Shown here: positions 34,502-43,460 of the stretch, piece by piece
Numbering within the stretch: position 1 is the first letter of the stretch
How the letters are laid out: every line of letters starts with the position of its first letter
Source: Bacteroidales bacterium
Lineage (GTDB): Bacteria > Bacteroidota > Bacteroidia > Bacteroidales > WCHB1-69
Assembly: GCA_024400835.1 (NCBI GenBank)
Contig: JAKSMC010000015.1
Span: 1-64,000 of the forward strand
Length of the DNA: 64,000 nt
Reading direction: 5' to 3'
The notes under the pieces: model-generated
Told to the model about the DNA's origin: nothing
Database searches by the model: none
The model's input: only the letters and a program-made list of their open reading frames with translations
Translations under genes and position numbers: made by a program

Positions 34502-35611
34502 ATGACCAAACCAAACACCACATACAAACCCCTCGGCGATTACATCCGCCCCGTTGACATCCGCAACCGCGATTTGAAGGTGACGACGTTGTTAGGACTG
34601 AGCATTGAAAAATGTTTCATTCCGTCCATTGCCAACACCATTGGCACGGATATGTCCACCTACAAGGTTGTAATGCCGGGACAATTTGCATACGGTCCCG
34701 TAACCTCGCGCAACGGCGACAAGATAACCATTGCGTTATACACAGGCGACGAACCTGCCATCATTTCACAGGCGTACGTTGTTTTTGAAATCGTTGACCG
34801 CGAACAATTGTTGCCCGAATATTTGATGATGTGGTTCCGCCGGCCCGAATTTGATCGGTATGCGCGATACCATTCGCACGGCAGTGCGCGCGAGATTTTC
34901 GACTGGGCGGAGATGTGTGCCACAATGGTTCCCGTTCCTCCGATTTCGGAGCAGCGGGCGGTAGTGGCAGACTACGAGGCGGTGGCGCGGCGCATAGCGG
35001 TAGCCAAGCGCACGATAGCCACCCTGCAAACCACCGCGCAAACCCTGTACCGCAAGATGTTTGTTGACGGCATCGACAAAGAGAACCTGCCGGAAGGATG
35101 GCGGTGGGGGACGCTGGGTGAGGTGTGCGAAGTGAAAGCTGGTGGCGATGCACCTGCTATTGTAATAGAGGAAAGGACGTCAGATTGTCCTTATCCAATC
35201 TATGCAAATGGCTTTGAAAAAGATGGTTTGTATGGTTTTACAAATGCCCCTAAAATTACAAAACCAAGTTTTACAATTTCAGCAAGAGGCACAATTGGTT
35301 ATTGTTGCATTAGAAAAGAGCCGTATGTCCCAATTGTTAGGTTAATTGTTGTTATACCGAATGATGCAAAAATGTTGAATTATTTTGCGATTCATTTTCA
35401 AACGACAAAAATTGAAGGCGACGGATCTGTTCAAGGTCAGTTAACCGTGCCGAATGTTGAAGCATATAAAATAGCAATTCCACCAATGTTATTGCTGCAG
35501 TCTTTCAACAAGCAATACGACGTTGTTAGTAAAGGTGTGGAATTGCATTCAAAAGAAATTGAGAAATTAACGGAAATACAAACGATAATACTCTCCGGGC
35601 TGGGGAGGTAA
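34502..35611 (+). CDS. hsdS: Type I restriction-modification specificity subunit HsdS (second system)
   Basis: 369 residues, two recognition modules. Module one spans residues about 1-145 and ends with VPVPPISEQRAVVADYEAVA; the spacer helix with TLYRKMF follows; module two spans about 200-325, and the second spacer ends at LSGLGR. Base composition changes inside the gene: the first half is GC-rich like hsdM, and the second module, from about 35140, is clearly AT-rich. This suggests the second target domain was exchanged. It works with HsdM (29033) and HsdR (39905). Confidence 0.9.
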   Translation: MTKPNTTYKPLGDYIRPVDIRNRDLKVTTLLGLSIEKCFIPSIANTIGTDMSTYKVVMPGQFAYGPVTSRNGDKITIALYTGDEPAIISQAYVVFEIVDREQLLPEYLMMWFRRPEFDRYARYHSHGSAREIFDWAEMCATMVPVPPISEQRAVVADYEAVARRIAVAKRTIATLQTTAQTLYRKMFVDGIDKENLPEGWRWGTLGEVCEVKAGGDAPAIVIEERTSDCPYPIYANGFEKDGLYGFTNAPKITKPSFTISARGTIGYCCIRKEPYVPIVRLIVVIPNDAKMLNYFAIHFQTTKIEGDGSVQGQLTVPNVEAYKIAIPPMLLLQSFNKQYDVVSKGVELHSKEIEKLTEIQTIILSGLGR

Positions 35612-35628
35612 GAAGGGAGTGATAATAG

Positions 35629-38600
35629 ATGAAAAACGAAGAAAAAGGAATCAAATTTCCTAGATTTATCAGCAATTCGCCTTGCAAAGAAGATTTATTC
35701 AAAGGTAATTCTCATAAAAACATTGCTGAGAACATAGCTCAACTTCTGCAAAACAATGAGAACTGCAATGTCATAGGCATTGATGGCGGTTGGGGATCTG
35801 GAAAATCCAATTTGGTAGAACTAGTGAAAAAATGTCTAGATGTTAATGAAAAGACAAAAGGAAAGTTCAGATTTTTCCTTTATGATGCATGGGGCCATCA
35901 AGACGATTTACAGCGTCGCTCTATTTTAGAGGAACTAACCGAATATTTAACAAAGGGAAATGAGAAGGAAACGGGAATTTTAGGTTCTGATAAATGGAAA
36001 GAAAAACTAAAAGAATTATTAGCGAAGCAACGAGAAGTTAAGACAAAAACTATTCCTAAAATCAGTTTAGGAATTATTCTGTCAGTATTAGCAGTAGTGA
36101 TAACACCAGTATTAGAGATTATTACTGATTCAATAGAATCCACGATATGGAAGATCATTATTAGGAGTCTCCCGATAGCTTTATTCTTGTTCTTAGTGAT
36201 TTATTATATCATAAGAAATCTTATGAATTCCAAAGGAAATGGAGTGTGGAATTGTATAAAATCATCTATGACTGATCTTTTTTATATCTATTCAGATAGA
36301 CAGAAAGAAGACACTACGTTTGAGACTATTTCAGAAGACGAACCATCATCACGGAAATTCAAAGATTGGATGCACGATATTGATAAGGACATTCATGGAT
36401 ATACGCTAATGGTCGTATTTGACAATATGGATCGGCTTCCAAGTCGAAAAGTCCAAGAATTATGGTCTGCAATACATACTTTTTTTGCGGATGAAAGTTA
36501 TGAAAACATTCGTGTAATAGTGCCGTTTGATAGAGAACATATTAAATTTGCATTTAAAAACGAAGATATTGCTGATAGTAATAAATCTCAAGTCAATGGG
36601 TATAAAGTAAAGAGCTTCGGAGATGACTATATAAACAAAACATTTAATGTGGTGTATCGCGTATCACCTCCAACGATGTCGAATTGGAAAGAATATTTTC
36701 AAATGCAGTGGGAATATGCATTTGGCAATGATGGCTGTGTGGACAATTCAGTTACACAAATATATGATTTGTTGACGCCAGATCAAACGCCTCGTAAAAT
36801 CATAGCGTTTATTAATGAGTTTGTTACCATAAAGCAGTTAACGGAAGGAGACAATATTCCAGACAAATACATCGCTTTATTCATTTTAGGGAAAAGCAAA
36901 ATAACTAACAATCCTAATGAAATACTTACTCCTTCTTATTTAGGACCTTTAGGATTTATGTATAAAGATGATGAAAATTTGCCCAAATACATTTCCGCAT
37001 TATATTATCAATTATCTGCCAATGAGGCAATAGACATTATATACACAGCTAAATTGAAAAGGGCTTTGGACGAAAATGACACGGAACAAATAAAATCTAT
37101 CCAAAGTAATCCGACAGTGTTCTACTCCATATTGGAAAATGCAATCACACAGGTTACAAATATTCCTAATGCTACATTGGCACTTCATATTTGCTTGGCA
37201 AACGAAGCGAACGCTAAAACAAGAAGAATATGGGATTGTGTGTATTGTAATGAAAAGAAGACCGTTGTCAAGGAATATTTACAAGAATATCAAAAAATAT
37301 TAATTGGGAACATTACACAGAAGGATGAATATTTACATACATTGATAAATGCGTTCTATTATATTCAGGATTTTGATGTTAATAAATATTGTGATAGTAT
37401 TCGTCAATTATCCGAAATAGAAGGAATAGACCCTTTTACTTATTTGTCTGAGAAAGAAGTCGAGGCCGATACTTTTATAAAGTTTGTAGAACATACCAAA
37501 GATACTTTTAGGCAATATAAAATCGTTTGCGGACAAGAAAAAATTAATGCATATTTTTCCGGATTGAATGTCGATATGTTAAGTACTTTGTCTATTATCC
37601 CAATTTTGAGAAGTGACTATGATTTAACAGCGTATTCTGACCATCTTAAATCCTTGATTGATGAAAATCTTAATAATAAGGGAAGAATTGAAACAATTTA
37701 TTCGCGTTTAAAAGAAGTAGAAAAGCCTATTACAAAGATACTTCCAGACACTCAGATTCACTCGTTTTTCACTTCAACAAATGATTCGGAAGATTTTTAT
37801 TATGATTTGATTTGTATGAGGATGTCACGGCTGACGAACTTCCACCCAAATTTCCAAAGGTTTTTCAATCAAGTGTTAAGTTCTTCAGATTCTATTTTGG
37901 TAAAAAAAATCGCAGATAGAATAGGGTATTATATTTCTTATGGAGATATCCTTATAAATGTTGGGAATATGAATTCTCAACTTTTCAATAATGTTGCAAA
38001 GATGCTCACCGAAAAAGGAAATGATTTGTCTTCCATTGACATTGTTGCAATTCTTCAGAAATATGAAACTATCAAAACTAATTTGTCTGTTGATAAAACA
38101 GTCTTGTTTAACCGTTTAGATGAATTATGCGAAGGTGATACATTATCAAATGTAACCATTGATGAGTTTCCAACAATTCCTATTGCTTTTTTCGAGGACA
38201 TTAATAGCGTTGAAAACAATCTGAAAAAACATTGTTATTCATTAGCTGAGGAATATTTGAACGCTAAATCAAAAGATCAATGGAAACAGTCAATAGTTGA
38301 TATTGACTTTGATTTCAAATTGCTAAAGATTGTCAAGGCAAAAGTTCAAAATTGTTTTGATGCTTTTAAAGAGGCGCTTATTGATAAGGCCAAAGGGGAA
38401 ATTAGTAATTTGACAAAGGAGACGGTTAAATTTCTAATTGAACTATCTGAAAAGAACAATAGAGAATTATTATCTGCATTTAATAATGTTAGAGATGTTT
38501 TCTGTAACGGAAATGTCGCAATGACAGTTGAATTGTTTGATTTTTATGGAGAATGGCTGCTGAAATATTCAAAATTAGAAGAAAAATCAGCTTCGCTAAG

Positions 38601-38841
38601 AACCATTTTTATTCCGTCTGTTTTGGATAAACAAGAGAATGTTCAATTAATTCTGAAATATCAAACAAAGATGATTAATATCGTTAATATTGCTGGAAAG
38701 GAAAATACTGACTTTAAAGATAAACTGGAGTCATTATTGAAAGATCACAAAAACGATGACCAATTAAAGGAATTTGCGAGTAAAATAGGTATTAAATTGA
38801 ATTTTCTTGATAAAATTAAAGATGCACTTGATGCTAAATGA
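35629..38841 (+). CDS. KAP-family P-loop NTPase with two membrane segments
   Basis: 1070 residues. Walker A is GGWGSGKSN near residue 54. Two hydrophobic helices interrupt the NTPase domain at about 148-200 (ILSVLAVVITPVLEI; LPIALFLFLVIYYII), the hallmark of KAP NTPases. Walker B is LMVVFDNMDRLP near 262-272. The remaining 700 residues are helical with no recognised domain. KAP proteins are often part of defence or conflict loci. The gene starts 17 bp after hsdS and is strikingly AT-rich compared with hsdM and hsdR, which suggests separate acquisition. Role inferred only from context. Confidence 0.8.
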   Translation: MKNEEKGIKFPRFISNSPCKEDLFKGNSHKNIAENIAQLLQNNENCNVIGIDGGWGSGKSNLVELVKKCLDVNEKTKGKFRFFLYDAWGHQDDLQRRSILEELTEYLTKGNEKETGILGSDKWKEKLKELLAKQREVKTKTIPKISLGIILSVLAVVITPVLEIITDSIESTIWKIIIRSLPIALFLFLVIYYIIRNLMNSKGNGVWNCIKSSMTDLFYIYSDRQKEDTTFETISEDEPSSRKFKDWMHDIDKDIHGYTLMVVFDNMDRLPSRKVQELWSAIHTFFADESYENIRVIVPFDREHIKFAFKNEDIADSNKSQVNGYKVKSFGDDYINKTFNVVYRVSPPTMSNWKEYFQMQWEYAFGNDGCVDNSVTQIYDLLTPDQTPRKIIAFINEFVTIKQLTEGDNIPDKYIALFILGKSKITNNPNEILTPSYLGPLGFMYKDDENLPKYISALYYQLSANEAIDIIYTAKLKRALDENDTEQIKSIQSNPTVFYSILENAITQVTNIPNATLALHICLANEANAKTRRIWDCVYCNEKKTVVKEYLQEYQKILIGNITQKDEYLHTLINAFYYIQDFDVNKYCDSIRQLSEIEGIDPFTYLSEKEVEADTFIKFVEHTKDTFRQYKIVCGQEKINAYFSGLNVDMLSTLSIIPILRSDYDLTAYSDHLKSLIDENLNNKGRIETIYSRLKEVEKPITKILPDTQIHSFFTSTNDSEDFYYDLICMRMSRLTNFHPNFQRFFNQVLSSSDSILVKKIADRIGYYISYGDILINVGNMNSQLFNNVAKMLTEKGNDLSSIDIVAILQKYETIKTNLSVDKTVLFNRLDELCEGDTLSNVTIDEFPTIPIAFFEDINSVENNLKKHCYSLAEEYLNAKSKDQWKQSIVDIDFDFKLLKIVKAKVQNCFDAFKEALIDKAKGEISNLTKETVKFLIELSEKNNRELLSAFNNVRDVFCNGNVAMTVELFDFYGEWLLKYSKLEEKSASLRTIFIPSVLDKQENVQLILKYQTKMINIVNIAGKENTDFKDKLESLLKDHKNDDQLKEFASKIGIKLNFLDKIKDALDAK

Positions 38842-38940
38842 CAAATATGCTAGTGCAGATTTTTTTGCTCCAAATATAATATACAAATTACAGATTTACG
38901 TCACATATACCAATCCATCCCCTCTAAACACCCCAAATCT

Positions 38941-39309
38941 ATGGACAAACAGAAATACAACAACTATCCGCTGACGATCAGTCAGATTTTGGGCCTGATT
39001 GAGGCCAACGATATCGCCATTCCGGAAATTCAGCGTCCGTTTGTGTGGCGCATCAATCACGGCGGTGACAAATTTGCGGATATGCATGATGGTTGTGGCG
39101 TGGGATTTGGTTGTGACGCATGGTATTGTTGTGACGTACGGTTCGGTTGTGGCGCACGGTCCGGTTGCGACGCACGGCCGTGTAGAGACGCACGGCCGTG
39201 CGTCTCTACGATGTTGCGGAAAACAAACGATATCGCGGAAAACCCAAACATATTGGTGGCCGTGAATGATTTTCCAATTCCCAATGTCGTTCAATTGTTC
39301 CTGTTTTAA
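38941..39309 (+). pseudogene. Remnant of a DUF262 (GmrSD-like) gene interrupted by a palindrome-derived array
   Basis: 122 codons. The first 40 residues (NNYPLTISQILGLIEANDIA, IPEIQRPFVW) are the start of a DUF262 domain, the ParB-like nucleotidase part of type IV modification-dependent restriction proteins. The homologous part stops after the VW motif. What follows is a six-residue repeat rich in Gly, Cys and Asp (GCGVGF, GCDAWY, CCDVRF, GCGARS, GCDARP, CRDARP) encoded by the array at 39091-39209, then about 30 unrelated residues. A DUF262 protein is normally 350 residues or more, so this one is broken. Confidence 0.65.
39091..39209. repeat. 18-bp tandem array ending in a perfect palindrome
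   Basis: Six 18-bp units at 39091, 39109, 39127, 39145, 39163 and 39181. The last unit is the left half of a perfect 28-bp palindrome at 39182-39209 with core GCACGGCCGTGC. Unit five differs little from the palindrome half; units one to three are increasingly diverged. The array stays in one open frame. Confidence 0.85.
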
Positions 39310-39331
39310 CGAAAAATGAAAAAACAATAAA

Positions 39332-39892
39332 ATGCCTGAGAAATTCAAAAACAGATACAGAATCCCATCGAATCGGTTGCGCGGATGGAATTATGCCCGA
39401 AACGGACATTATTTCATCACTATCGTGACATACGGACGGGAACACCGTTTCGGGGAAATTGTGGATGGCCAAATGGTTCTGAACGAAATCGGCAAAATCG
39501 TTTACGATGAATTTTTCAAATCGTTTGAAATACGCGAGGAATTGTTTCTGGGCGAATTTGTATTGATGCCCAATCATTTGCACGCCATCGTCATTTTGGA
39601 TAAAAACGGATGTGAATTGGACGTAAAAACACCAACGCAATTATACCGCGAACCCCAATCGATTTCGTCGTTCGTGGCGGGTTTCAAATCGGCGGCAATA
39701 AATAAAATCGACGATTGGATGGCTGAAAATAACCGTTCCATGAAAAAATTCAACAAAACCAATCCGTTGTGGCAGGCGAATTACCATGACCACATTATCC
39801 GGAACGAACAGGAATACATAAGAATTTCCGAATATATTGTCCATAATCCCGAAAATTGGGAAGAGGACACATTGAAATCAGATAATCAATAA
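39332..39892 (+). CDS. REP-associated tyrosine transposase (RAYT), second copy
   Basis: 186 residues. YFITIVTYGREHRFGEI, the HUH motif in LMPNHLHAIVIL, YHDHIIRNEQEYIRI and the catalytic Tyr in SEYIVHNPENW are all present, and no palindrome interrupts the gene. It is only a distant relative of the RAYT at 27305, so two lineages coexist. It sits 22 bp after the DUF262 remnant with its palindromic array and 12 bp before hsdR, which puts a mobile-type gene inside the R-M operon. Confidence 0.85.
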   Translation: MPEKFKNRYRIPSNRLRGWNYARNGHYFITIVTYGREHRFGEIVDGQMVLNEIGKIVYDEFFKSFEIREELFLGEFVLMPNHLHAIVILDKNGCELDVKTPTQLYREPQSISSFVAGFKSAAINKIDDWMAENNRSMKKFNKTNPLWQANYHDHIIRNEQEYIRISEYIVHNPENWEEDTLKSDNQ

Positions 39893-39904
39893 AACCACAA
39901 TATC

Positions 39905-42900
39905 ATGCCCTTTACCGAATCCCATTTAGAATCCGCCATCATCGAATTGTTCCAACAACAGGAATACGATTACGTGCACGGGGATAACGTGGTGCGGAAT
40001 ACAACGGACGTCATATTGTACACCGACCTGCGCACATTCCTGCAACGCCGTTACCAGCACGACGGCATCACCGCCAACGAAATCGAAACGGCTATCGGGC
40101 AGCTGACGGCTGCGGCAGGTTCGTCGCTGTACGAGGACAACGCACACACCCTCCGCCTGCTGATGGACGGTTTCACCATCAAACGCGAAGACAGCAGTCG
40201 GCCTAACCTCTTCATCAATCCCATCGATTACGATTTTCCCGAAAACAACATCTTTAAGGTGGTCAACCAGTTTGAGGTGCAGGGTGACGAAAAACGCATC
40301 CCCGACCTGGTGGTTTTCGTCAATGGCATTCCCGTGGTGGTGTTAGAATTTAAAAGCGCCATCAAGGAGGAGACCACGATTATGGATGCCTACAAGCAGC
40401 TGACGGTCCGTTACCAGCGCGACATCCCGTTGCTGTTCAAATACAACGCCTTCGTGGTCATCAGCGACGGCGTGAACAACAAGTTCGGTTCGCTGTTCGC
40501 GGATTATGAATTTTTCTATGCCTGGCGCAAGGTAGAACAGAACGACCGCAGCACCGACGGCATAAACTCGCTTTACACGATGCTACAGGGACTTTTCCGC
40601 AAGGAACGCCTGTTAGAGGTGATACACAACTTCATCTTCCTGCCCGACACGCCCAAAGGACAAATGAAAATCGTGTGCCGCTATCCGCAGTATTTTGCAG
40701 CCACGGCACTCTATCAGAATATCTTACAGCATTCGCATCAGAACGGCGGCGATGGCAAGGGCGGCACCTACTTCGGCGCCACCGGCTGCGGCAAGAGCTT
40801 CACCATGCTCTTCCTCGCCCGCCTGCTGATGAAAAGCCGCGAGCTGCATAGCCCGACCATCCTTTTCATCACCGACCGCACCGATTTGGACGACCAACTC
40901 TCCAAACAGGTGCTGAATGCCCGCTGCTTCATCGGCGACGACACCATAAAACAGGTGGAAAGTCGCGACCAACTGAAGAAACTGCTGCAAGGCCGCACCA
41001 GCGGCGGCGTCTTCCTCACCACCATCCAGAAGTTCTCGGAAGATATCAGTCTGCTGTCGGAGCGCGCCAACATCGTATGCATCAGCGACGAAGCCCACCG
41101 CAGTCAGACGGGCCTGGGAATGAAGCTGCGCCTCACCGATGACGGCATCCGCCGCGCATACGGCTTCGCCAAATATCTGCACGACAGTCTGCCCAACGCC
41201 ACCTACGTCGGCTTCACCGGCACGCCCATCGACGCCACCGTCGATGTCTTCGGTCCCGTGGTGGATGCCTACATGATGTCGGAATCCGTGGCCGACGGCA
41301 TCACCCGCAAAATCGTCTATGAAGGTCGCGCCTCGAAGGTGATTCTGGATGCCGAGAAGGTGAAGGAAATTGAAGAATACTACAACCGCTGCGCCGACGA
41401 GGGCAGCACCGAATACCAGATTGAGGAGAGCAAGAAGGCGATGACGCGCCTCGATGTCATCCTCAGCGACCCCGACCTGCTGATGCGCATCGCCGAAGAC
41501 TTTGTGGAACATTACGAGCGACGCGTGGAAGAAGGTTCTACCGTGAAAGGCAAGGCGATGATTGTCTGCTCCACGCGGCAGATCGCCTACTATCTGTACC
41601 AAAACATTATCAAACTGCGTCCCGAATGGGCGGAGGTGAAGGCCTGCTGCGAGGGCGAGGCACTCTCCGAGCAGGAAAAGAAAACCGTGCTACCCATCGA
41701 GCGCGTGAAAATGGTGGTGACCCGCGACAAGAACGACCCGAAAGAACTGTACGACCTATTAGGCAGCAACGACTACCGCAAGCAATTGGACGAGCAGTTC
41801 AAGGAGGAAAAAAGCAATTTCAAGATTGCCATCGTGGTGGATATGTGGATTACCGGCTTCGACGTGCCAGCATTGGACACGATGTACTGCTTCAAGCCGC
41901 TGCAGCGTCACACGCTCATCCAGACCATCTCGCGCGTTAACCGCGTATATCCCGGCAAAGACAAGGGTCTGGTGGTCGATTACCTCGGCATCAAGAACAA
42001 CCTGAACCTTGCCCTGAAGCAATACGGCGGCCAAGGCGACCTGCCGCTGACCTCCTTGGAAACCATCGAGCAGTCGGTGAAACTGACCAAGGACGAGCTG
42101 GACATTCTGCGGCGGATGTTCCACACCTTCGACTTCTCGGCCTACTACACCGGCAAGCCGTTGGAGCAGTTGGACTGCCTGAACCGCGCCGCCGAGTTCG
42201 TGCAGCAAACCAAGGATACGGAAACGCAATTTATGGGCCACACGCGGAAGATGCGCTGCGCCTACAACATCTGCTGCAACAGCGACCAACTGAGCACGCG
42301 GGAAATTGACGACATTCACTTCTTTATGGCCGTACGTTCCATTATCTTCAAGCTCACGCGAGGCACAGCCGCCGATACCGCCTCGATGAACAAACACGTA
42401 GCCGACCTTATCCGTGACGCCCTCATCTCCGAGCAAGTGGAGGAAATCACCAAAATAGGAGCCAAAGAGGATGAACTCGACCTTTTCTCCGAGCAATATA
42501 TGGAACGGCTCAACCGTCTGAAACTACCCAACACCAAGGTAAAGCTGATGGAACGTTTGCTTCGCCAGGTCATCGACCACCTGCAGAAAGTCAACAAGGC
42601 CAAAGGTATTGATTTCTCCCAGCGGTTGGAGGCCATTGTCAAGAACTACAACGACCGCAGCGACAACACCACGTTAGCCAACGAAGTCATCGACGAGGTA
42701 GTGTCGCAGATGACCGAACTGTTGGTTGAAATCAACCACGACAAGCAGCAGTCAGAGGAGATGGGCATCAGCTATGAGGAGAAATCCTTCTACGACATTT
42801 TGATGCTGGTGGCGAAAAAGTACAACTTCGAGTATCCTGAAGATAAAGCCATTGCGCTGGCCAAGGAGATCAAGATTATCGTAGATGACAAAGCCAAATA

Positions 42901-43060
42901 CACTGACTGGTCACGCCGTGAGGACATCAAAGCCGAGCTAAAGATGAATCTGATTCTCGTGCTGTCGGAATACGGCTATCCGCCCTTCGTCAACGACGAG
43001 GTTTTCAAGGAAATCTTGGAACAGGCGGAGAATTTCAAGAAAAACGAACCTAACCCGTAG
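39905..43060 (+). CDS. hsdR: Type I restriction enzyme motor and nuclease subunit HsdR (second system)
   Basis: 1051 residues. N-terminal nuclease: RIPDLVVFVNGIPVVVLEFKSA (Asp near 134, ExK near 148). Motor: TGCGKSFT near 293, SDEAHRSQ near 394, FTGTPID near 437, then VVDMWITGFDVPALDTMY and QTISRVNR. The C-terminal GYPPFVNDEVFKEILEQAEN is the usual end of this HsdR type, so the protein is complete. Its stop codon TAG is part of the palindrome at 43057-43084. It is a different HsdR subtype from the one at 3329. Confidence 0.95.
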   Translation: MPFTESHLESAIIELFQQQEYDYVHGDNVVRNTTDVILYTDLRTFLQRRYQHDGITANEIETAIGQLTAAAGSSLYEDNAHTLRLLMDGFTIKREDSSRPNLFINPIDYDFPENNIFKVVNQFEVQGDEKRIPDLVVFVNGIPVVVLEFKSAIKEETTIMDAYKQLTVRYQRDIPLLFKYNAFVVISDGVNNKFGSLFADYEFFYAWRKVEQNDRSTDGINSLYTMLQGLFRKERLLEVIHNFIFLPDTPKGQMKIVCRYPQYFAATALYQNILQHSHQNGGDGKGGTYFGATGCGKSFTMLFLARLLMKSRELHSPTILFITDRTDLDDQLSKQVLNARCFIGDDTIKQVESRDQLKKLLQGRTSGGVFLTTIQKFSEDISLLSERANIVCISDEAHRSQTGLGMKLRLTDDGIRRAYGFAKYLHDSLPNATYVGFTGTPIDATVDVFGPVVDAYMMSESVADGITRKIVYEGRASKVILDAEKVKEIEEYYNRCADEGSTEYQIEESKKAMTRLDVILSDPDLLMRIAEDFVEHYERRVEEGSTVKGKAMIVCSTRQIAYYLYQNIIKLRPEWAEVKACCEGEALSEQEKKTVLPIERVKMVVTRDKNDPKELYDLLGSNDYRKQLDEQFKEEKSNFKIAIVVDMWITGFDVPALDTMYCFKPLQRHTLIQTISRVNRVYPGKDKGLVVDYLGIKNNLNLALKQYGGQGDLPLTSLETIEQSVKLTKDELDILRRMFHTFDFSAYYTGKPLEQLDCLNRAAEFVQQTKDTETQFMGHTRKMRCAYNICCNSDQLSTREIDDIHFFMAVRSIIFKLTRGTAADTASMNKHVADLIRDALISEQVEEITKIGAKEDELDLFSEQYMERLNRLKLPNTKVKLMERLLRQVIDHLQKVNKAKGIDFSQRLEAIVKNYNDRSDNTTLANEVIDEVVSQMTELLVEINHDKQQSEEMGISYEEKSFYDILMLVAKKYNFEYPEDKAIALAKEIKIIVDDKAKYTDWSRREDIKAELKMNLILVLSEYGYPPFVNDEVFKEILEQAENFKKNEPNP

Positions 43061-43084
43061 AGACGTTGCGCGCAACGTCTCTAC
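43057..43084. repeat. Palindromic element at the hsdR stop codon
   Basis: Perfect 28-bp palindrome with core GTTGCGCGCAAC, identical to the copy at 32095-32122. Positions 43058-43060 are the hsdR stop codon. Confidence 0.9.
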
Positions 43085-43139
43085 ACCCGTCAAAATTGGA
43101 GCGAGGATTGAAGACCACATCGTAGCTCTTACCGACACC

Positions 43140-43367
43140 GTGATGCGCGTCATTCTGGAAGCGATGGGCATCCCGAACCTGTGGACCAAACCGACGGATG
43201 TGGAGGCCTTGCGCGGCAATCTCGGCACTACGCTGCGATTCTCGGGCATTCCGGAGCTGAAACAAAACAGCGACGCCATCGTGAGCGAGCTCATCAAGTT
43301 GGCGAAAAGCAACGAGAGCGTGCTGAGGAGGGGGGGTGTTGCTCTCAAAAAAATAGATAAATCTTGA
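43140..43367 (+). CDS. Short orphan frame after hsdR, possibly a fragment
   Basis: 75 residues from the ATG at 43140, but the same frame is open further upstream, through the palindrome, and reads VKIGARIEDHIVALTDTV before that ATG. The sequence (MRVILEAMGIPNLWTKPTDV, LAKSNESVLRRG) looks protein-like but I do not recognise it. It may be the 3' part of a gene cut by the palindrome, or a remnant. A G7 run at 43330-43336 close to the end could also have shifted its true C-terminus. Confidence 0.35.
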   Translation: MMRVILEAMGIPNLWTKPTDVEALRGNLGTTLRFSGIPELKQNSDAIVSELIKLAKSNESVLRRGGVALKKIDKS

Positions 43368-43370
43368 TTT

Positions 43371-43457
43371 TGTTCATAAAATGTGTAAATACACATTGAT
43401 TTATGTTCATAAAATGTGTAATTTTGCAGAAAATTTTCTACACAAAATGTGTAAATA
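43371..43457 (+). promoter_or_regulatory. Operator-like repeat region before the DUF4143 ATPase
   Basis: An 18-bp direct repeat beginning TGTTCATAAAATGTG occurs at 43371-43388 and 43404-43421. The AAAATGTGTAAATA part recurs at 43444-43457. AATGTGTA and TACACATT form an inverted repeat at 43380-43397. The -7 element TAATTTTGC (43419-43427) overlaps the second copy, so a bound protein would block transcription. The leader is about 30 bp. Confidence 0.6.
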
Positions 43458-43460
43458 TTT

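Noticed and set aside
43330..43336. G7 run as a second phase-variable switch
   Set aside because: It lies near the end of an orphan frame without an identified function; slippage would change only the last dozen residues.
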